Shown: positions 6,429-9,770 of the stretch, piece after piece
Layout: every line of letters starts with the position of its first letter
Numbering within the stretch: position 1 is the stretch's first letter
DNA from: an uncultured Saprospiraceae bacterium
GTDB taxonomy: Bacteria > Bacteroidota > Bacteroidia > Chitinophagales > Saprospiraceae
Reading direction: 5' to 3'
Length of the DNA stretch: 9,770 bases
NCBI GenBank assembly: GCA_938002705.1
Contig: CALLAG010000148.1
Coordinates: 1-9,770, forward strand
Made by a program: the position numbers and the translations under genes
Notes under the pieces: generated by a model
The model's input: only the letters and a program-made list of their open reading frames with translations
Told to the model about the DNA's origin: nothing
Database searches by the model: none

Positions 6429-6881
6429 CTAAAAGTCAATAACCTCAACATCAAATATCAATACTGACCCAGCGGGGATACTTGTCCTGTCTCTATAGCC
6501 GTAAGCAAGTCTTGCAGGAATAAATAAAGTTCCGCTTCCTCCTCTTCCAAAAAAAGGAATACCTTGTTGCCATCCAAATATGACACCATTTAATGGAAAT
6601 GTAACTGGTGTACTCGTTCCGTCAAATCTATCTCCATTAATTAAAGTTCCTTCGTAAGTCACCGAGACCATACTCGATAGTGTAGGCTTCTCAGAAGAAC
6701 CCTCTTCATCAACCTTTACCACTAATCCTGTAGCTGTCTCTATAGTTCCAGTTATATTATTCTCAGCGATATAATCTGCTATCTCTCGATCATTTCTTGC
6801 ATCGACTTCCATTGGAGTTTCATCTTTTCCACAAGAAGATATCATAATGCCCATAGCTGTAAGTAAGAATAGTAATCTCAT
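6429..6881 (-). CDS. FKBP-type peptidyl-prolyl cis-trans isomerase lipoprotein
   Basis: The 150-residue precursor starts with a short signal peptide and an ISSC lipobox, which puts the lipidated cysteine at residue 17. A linker follows to about residue 50, then one FKBP domain (about 68-150). The active-site residues expected from human FKBP12 are present: Tyr76, Phe86-Asp87, Phe95, Val100-Ile101, Trp104 and Tyr127 (in AYGYRD), followed by Ile135-Pro136. It is therefore likely an active prolyl isomerase assisting protein folding at the outer or inner membrane face of the periplasm. It is the first gene of the minus-strand cluster with yheT, mscS and corA. It is divergent from the SDR gene across 69 bp (6882-6950), where I could not find a strong promoter match on either strand. 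Confidence 0.92.
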   Translation of the reverse strand: MRLLFLLTAMGIMISSCGKDETPMEVDARNDREIADYIAENNITGTIETATGLVVKVDEEGSSEKPTLSSMVSVTYEGTLINGDRFDGTSTPVTFPLNGVIFGWQQGIPFFGRGGSGTLFIPARLAYGYRDRTSIPAGSVLIFDVEVIDF

Positions 6882-6950
6882 AAGACTGATATTTATATTT
6901 TAAATTTTCTAATAATCGAACAATATTACAACTATCACAATTAATATAGC

Positions 6951-7667
6951 ATGGAATTAAAAGGAAAAATAGCTTTAGTAACTGGTGGGACAAAAGGCAT
7001 AGGATATGCTACTGCAGTAGACATGCTCAAAGCTGGCATGTCAGTAATGATAACGGGAAGGACAGAAAAGTCTCTACAAGATACAGTCAGCCAGCTTAAC
7101 GAAAGTTACCCTGATAAGATTATGGGTCAAGCCGGAGATGTAAGCAACATGGATGACATGAATGCTACCATCAAGAGCATCAATGACAAATGGGGTAAGC
7201 TCGATGTACTCATCGCTAATGCGGGCATAGGACACTTTGCCAAAATCCAAGATATGACTGCTGATCAATGGAACGAGACCATAGACGTGAATCTGACAGG
7301 GGTATTTAATTCTGTAAAGTCATCACTGGATCTGCTTAGACAGAGCAAGGGTTATATCATAACGATAGCAAGTCTTGCAGGTACTAATTTTTTCGCTCGT
7401 GGTGCAGCTTATAATGCAAGCAAGTTTGGTCTTGTAGGTATGACGCAGGCTATAATGATGGACTTAAGGGATGAGGATATTAAATGCTCTACAATAATGC
7501 CAGGCTCTGTATCGACACACTTTAACGGTAATCAACCTGATGAGAAAGATGCCTGGAAGATACAACCTGAGGATATAGGTCAGATGGTTATAGATTTGCT
7601 TAAGATGCCAGCCAGAACCCTACCGAGTAAGGTAGAGGTAAGACCAAGTAAGCCGCCTAAGAAGTAA
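6951..7667 (+). CDS. Short-chain dehydrogenase/reductase (classical SDR)
   Basis: The 238-residue protein is a typical classical SDR. The nucleotide-binding TGGTKGIG lies at 11-18, and Arg37 after strand 2 (TGRTEK) favours NADP(H). Asp63-Val64 is the adenine-contact site, and NAG follows at 90-92. The catalytic tetrad is Asn114, Ser141, Tyr154 and Lys158, with MPGSV (183-187) after strand 6. The C-terminus is short and ends in a basic, proline-rich PSKPPKK. It resembles 3-ketoacyl-ACP reductase and sepiapterin reductase-like SDRs, but the carbonyl or alcohol substrate cannot be told. It is cytoplasmic, a single gene, and convergent with the metallopeptidase gene 22 bp away, with no clear terminator between them. 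Confidence 0.93.
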   Translation: MELKGKIALVTGGTKGIGYATAVDMLKAGMSVMITGRTEKSLQDTVSQLNESYPDKIMGQAGDVSNMDDMNATIKSINDKWGKLDVLIANAGIGHFAKIQDMTADQWNETIDVNLTGVFNSVKSSLDLLRQSKGYIITIASLAGTNFFARGAAYNASKFGLVGMTQAIMMDLRDEDIKCSTIMPGSVSTHFNGNQPDEKDAWKIQPEDIGQMVIDLLKMPARTLPSKVEVRPSKPPKK

Positions 7668-7689
7668 CTCTTATTGTATTATAAATGAT

Positions 7690-8160
7690 TTATTGGAAAA
7701 GCTCGTCTAGGTAATTATCCCTTGTGAGATTAGTAAACTCAAATGGACAAGCACCTGGGTTGCTATGCATTATACTTGTACATATTCCTGTAGGTTCTGT
7801 CGTATCTAAGTGATCTCTATCCAGAAAGCAGTGTCCTAACTCATGGAATATTATGAATTGCTTCTCAAGCTCAGTCGCATTACTCCAATAATTGACATCA
7901 ATGATAACCTTACGAGGCTTGGATTCATTTCTGAAGCATTGGCCTTGTATGTTGGCGTTAGGTATATTTTGGAGTAACCCCTCGATTCTTGCAGCTTCAT
8001 AGTCAACTGTAATCCCACGTATGGAAGCTTCTTTGGTGAATATATCAAAGTATGGCTGCAACTCAGCATCAGTCTCTATTATATCTTCTTCACCACACGA
8101 CGGTAACGTAGCGAATACTAATAATGAAAGAAACGAAATAATGAGTAACTTATAATTCAT
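7690..8160 (-). CDS. Putative zinc metallopeptidase lipoprotein (HExxH)
   Basis: The 156-residue precursor has an N-terminal hydrophobic signal and a LPSC lipobox with Cys22. The active-site helix reads FHELGHCFLDRDH: His106, Glu107 and His110 form HExxH. The third ligand could be Asp116 (metzincin spacing, HExxHxxxxxD) or His117. A downstream SIMH (129-132) resembles the Met-turn of metzincins. Cysteines at 75, 111, 127 and 138 could form disulfides in the periplasm. The usual metzincin Gly after the second His is Leu113, and the whole catalytic domain is small at about 130 residues. It is a single gene with about 160 bp of AT-rich sequence upstream holding no clear promoter. The protease assignment rests on the zinc motif; the substrate is unknown. 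Confidence 0.8.
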   Translation of the reverse strand: MNYKLLIISFLSLLVFATLPSCGEEDIIETDAELQPYFDIFTKEASIRGITVDYEAARIEGLLQNIPNANIQGQCFRNESKPRKVIIDVNYWSNATELEKQFIIFHELGHCFLDRDHLDTTEPTGICTSIMHSNPGACPFEFTNLTRDNYLDELFQ

Positions 8161-8320
8161 ATTAATTTAGATATTGTTAAAATGTCTTTATTCTTATAAT
8201 GCATAAAAATAGAAGAAGTTGTAAAAACTTGCTTGATCTTTATACATAACGTTTGCTTTTTGTCTTTTAGGATATACAAGCTTAATGATTGTAAAAAAAC
8301 AGAAGAATACTATAACCGTA

Positions 8321-9241
8321 CTAAGAATACTTAATAACCCAAGGCTTCTTATGGACATATTCGTAAGCATCTATACCCTGATATCCTCCAGTATTGATAA
8401 TAAGAACCTTAGAATGCTCAGGTAGAGCATTTGTTCTCATAAGATCCTTCATACCGTAGAATAACTTCGCGTTATAGATTGGGTCCAATGTAATTTTGTA
8501 TTTATCATAGAATTGTTGCGCAAACGCCTGAAGTACATCTGTCGATCTAGCATATCCTCCAAAATGATATTGTGATAGAACTTCCCATTCTATAGCTGTA
8601 TCGCCGAGCCGCTTTCTTATCTCATCGACTAAGGATACATTCTTGAGAACATTGACAACTTTAACTATAGGACCTTGATGACAGTATTTGATTATGCCAG
8701 CTCCTGTAGCCCCTGTACCCGCTGCGACGCCTACTACATCAAAATCTAAATCATAACTAAGTACCTCTTGCATCAAGTCTTTCATACCTTCCACTCCTAA
8801 CTGATTATTGCCACCTTCAGGTATGAGCATCGGATTATCATAAGACATAAGAATATCTTGGATGAGAGGTGCTTCCGCTTTTAGCTTGTAAGCATCCTTA
8901 GGTACATGATGTAACTTCATCCCCAGTTCTGCAGCTTTGGTTAATGTGGGGTTATTAGGGTCCTTATAAGTACCTCTTATGAGTCCTACTGATGGTATTC
9001 CGAACTGAGCACATACGGCAGCAGTAGCGGCTATATGGTTAGAGAATGGTCCTCCGTATGTGATCATGGTCTGATGACCTTGGGTATAATATTGATCAAT
9101 ATTATATTTTAGCTTACGCCATTTGTTTCCACCAAAATCTTCGTGTATTAATTCTTCACGCTTTATATACACTTGGTAAGAATTACAGAAATCTGGCAGT
9201 AATTCTACGGGACTTGGAAGATTAATCGATATCTCTTTCAC
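8321..9241 (-). CDS. PLP-dependent ACC deaminase / D-cysteine desulfhydrase family enzyme
   Basis: The 306-residue protein is a fold-type II PLP enzyme. The Schiff-base lysine is Lys40 in GGNKWRKLKYN. The substrate-side loop is GGPFSNHIAATA (63-74, Ser67), followed by PEGGNNQLGVEGM (141-153), the phosphate-binding GTGATGAG (175-182), LDPIYNAK (252-259) and NTGGYQG (283-289). Family members open aminocyclopropane carboxylate or cleave D-cysteine to pyruvate, ammonia and sulfide; sequence alone does not decide between them, and D-cysteine desulfhydrase is at least as likely. It is slightly shorter than the usual 325-340 residues. The start is GTG at 9241: an in-frame TAA lies about 12 nt upstream and the next in-frame Met is residue 59, beyond the PLP lysine. 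It is cytoplasmic and a probable single gene, with no clear hairpin terminator downstream. Confidence 0.9.
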   Translation of the reverse strand: MKEISINLPSPVELLPDFCNSYQVYIKREELIHEDFGGNKWRKLKYNIDQYYTQGHQTMITYGGPFSNHIAATAAVCAQFGIPSVGLIRGTYKDPNNPTLTKAAELGMKLHHVPKDAYKLKAEAPLIQDILMSYDNPMLIPEGGNNQLGVEGMKDLMQEVLSYDLDFDVVGVAAGTGATGAGIIKYCHQGPIVKVVNVLKNVSLVDEIRKRLGDTAIEWEVLSQYHFGGYARSTDVLQAFAQQFYDKYKITLDPIYNAKLFYGMKDLMRTNALPEHSKVLIINTGGYQGIDAYEYVHKKPWVIKYS

Positions 9242-9295
9242 AATGCTAAATTATAGAAAGATTTATCATCTGTAATATCAGCTATCTGTAAACGA

Positions 9296-9330
9296 AAAAA
9301 AGACTGAATGCAATGCACCCAGTCTTTTTT
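9296..9330 (-). terminator. Intrinsic terminator of the small secreted-protein gene
   Basis: AAAAAAGACTG (9296-9306) pairs with CAGTCTTTTTT (9320-9330) across a 13-nt loop. On the minus strand the stem is followed by a U-run. It lies 27 bp after the stop of the gene that ends at 9358, so it most likely terminates that gene and separates it from the PLP enzyme gene. Confidence 0.85.
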
Positions 9331-9357
9331 AAACATGAACGTCAACCTATTGACTTA

Positions 9358-9735
9358 TTATCCATTCACCGTAAGGTTGGTGAATTGTATTGTTGTTTTG
9401 TTTTTAGTTATAAAGCCGATCTTATATGCTCCTGTATCAAACATCTTCTTAGATATCTTAAGCTTATTAGACATTACTGGTAATTGGTACATAAGCTTTC
9501 CTGACTCATCAAATATCTGTAAGTAATCAACATAGTCTGCAGTCACAAATTCTAATGCATCCATATCAGTATTATACTTAGCTACTTGGAAGAAGTCTTT
9601 CTGCGCTACATTAACGACACTTAACTCTACTGTAGGAGAAGCAATAATTGATAATTCTGACTCAGGTGTTACTGAAGCGAATGATGAACTTATCATTGTT
9701 ACTGCGAAGATGATTGTGACTATTAATGTTTTCAT
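9358..9735 (-). CDS. Small secreted protein of unknown function, beta-rich C-terminal domain
   Basis: The 125-residue precursor has a clear Sec signal peptide (MKTLIVTIIFAVTMISSSFA), probably cleaved after Ala20. The remainder is polar and beta-rich. Residues about 70-124 (YLQIFDESGKLMYQL, then TGAYKIGFI and FTNLTVNG) resemble the small beta-sandwich domain found at the end of type IX-secreted proteins, with the IFDESGKL turn and a GxYxIxF strand. Here it makes up most of the mature protein rather than a sorting tail. The ATG at 9735 is preceded by AAAGGGAAAG, a Shine-Dalgarno-like stretch unusual for this window. A good -7 promoter box lies just upstream and a strong terminator downstream, so it is a single-gene unit and perhaps well expressed. 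The function is unknown. Confidence 0.75.
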   Translation of the reverse strand: MKTLIVTIIFAVTMISSSFASVTPESELSIIASPTVELSVVNVAQKDFFQVAKYNTDMDALEFVTADYVDYLQIFDESGKLMYQLPVMSNKLKISKKMFDTGAYKIGFITKNKTTIQFTNLTVNG

Positions 9736-9759
9736 GACTTTCCCTTTTTAATTATGATT

Positions 9760-9767
9760 CAAATATA
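9760..9767 (-). promoter_or_regulatory. -7 promoter box of the small secreted-protein gene
   Basis: The minus strand reads TATATTTG, an exact match to the Bacteroidota -7 consensus TAnnTTTG, 24 nt before the ATG. The -33 TTG element would lie outside the window, so only half of the promoter can be seen. Confidence 0.55.
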
Positions 9768-9770
9768 GAC

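Noticed and set aside
7681..7693. ATAAATGATTTAT palindrome between the convergent SDR and metallopeptidase genes, considered as a terminator
   Set aside because: It is purely A/T apart from the centre, has no room for a loop, and overlaps the metallopeptidase stop codon.
8212..8235. AAGTT/AACTT hairpin downstream of the PLP enzyme gene, considered as its terminator
   Set aside because: The stem is a weak 5 bp with no clean U-run; nearby AAGAATACT copies are direct repeats and cannot form a stem.
8321..9241. A specific call of ACC deaminase (acdS) for the PLP enzyme
   Set aside because: The visible motifs are shared with D-cysteine desulfhydrase and other family members, so only the family name is supported.

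Overview
The window looks like chromosomal DNA from a member of the Bacteroidota. A marine or environmental Saprospiraceae-like lineage is the best guess, but only an inference. The reasons are the AT-rich composition, A-rich leaders with mostly no Shine-Dalgarno sequence, promoter-like TTG-N19/20-TAnnTTTG elements, short lipoproteins with an SSC or PSC lipobox, and the gene families present. I see no tRNA, rRNA, CRISPR array, insertion sequence or phage gene. Most of the window is ordinary housekeeping or envelope content.

Region 1 (1-1562, minus strand) is a two-gene envelope module. It has a small inner-membrane-anchored OmpA-like protein, followed 67 bp later by a membrane-anchored coiled-coil protein with a very long tail of charged Val/Ile-Glu-Lys repeats. 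The repeat tail contains an in-frame TAG at 473-475. The same reading frame then stays open for 157 more codons to the window edge, so the gene appears to be cut by one base substitution. This is the most striking feature in the window.

Region 2 (1806-3404, plus strand) holds a class V PLP-dependent aminotransferase-fold enzyme with a twin-arginine-type signal and a TTG start. A dodecin with its own promoter follows, then a hairpin that can terminate transcription from both sides.

Region 3 (3433-6881, minus strand) is a probable operon transcribed as FKBP-type peptidyl-prolyl isomerase lipoprotein, YheT-family alpha/beta hydrolase, MscS-type mechanosensitive channel and CorA-type divalent cation channel. 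The gaps are 40, 91 and 30 bp. The first two gaps each hold a stem-loop that ends exactly 15 nt before the next start codon. MscS and CorA together suggest ion and osmotic homeostasis.

Region 4 (6951-9770) contains an SDR oxidoreductase (plus), a convergent lipoprotein with a zinc-metallopeptidase HExxH motif (minus), a PLP enzyme of the ACC deaminase/D-cysteine desulfhydrase family (minus), and a small secreted protein (minus) with a clear terminator and a TAnnTTTG promoter box at the window edge.

I found no convincing new multi-gene system. The points worth a second look are the interrupted repeat protein, the paired intercistronic hairpins, the GTN variant of the CorA signature, and the dodecin that lacks the usual flavin-contact residues.
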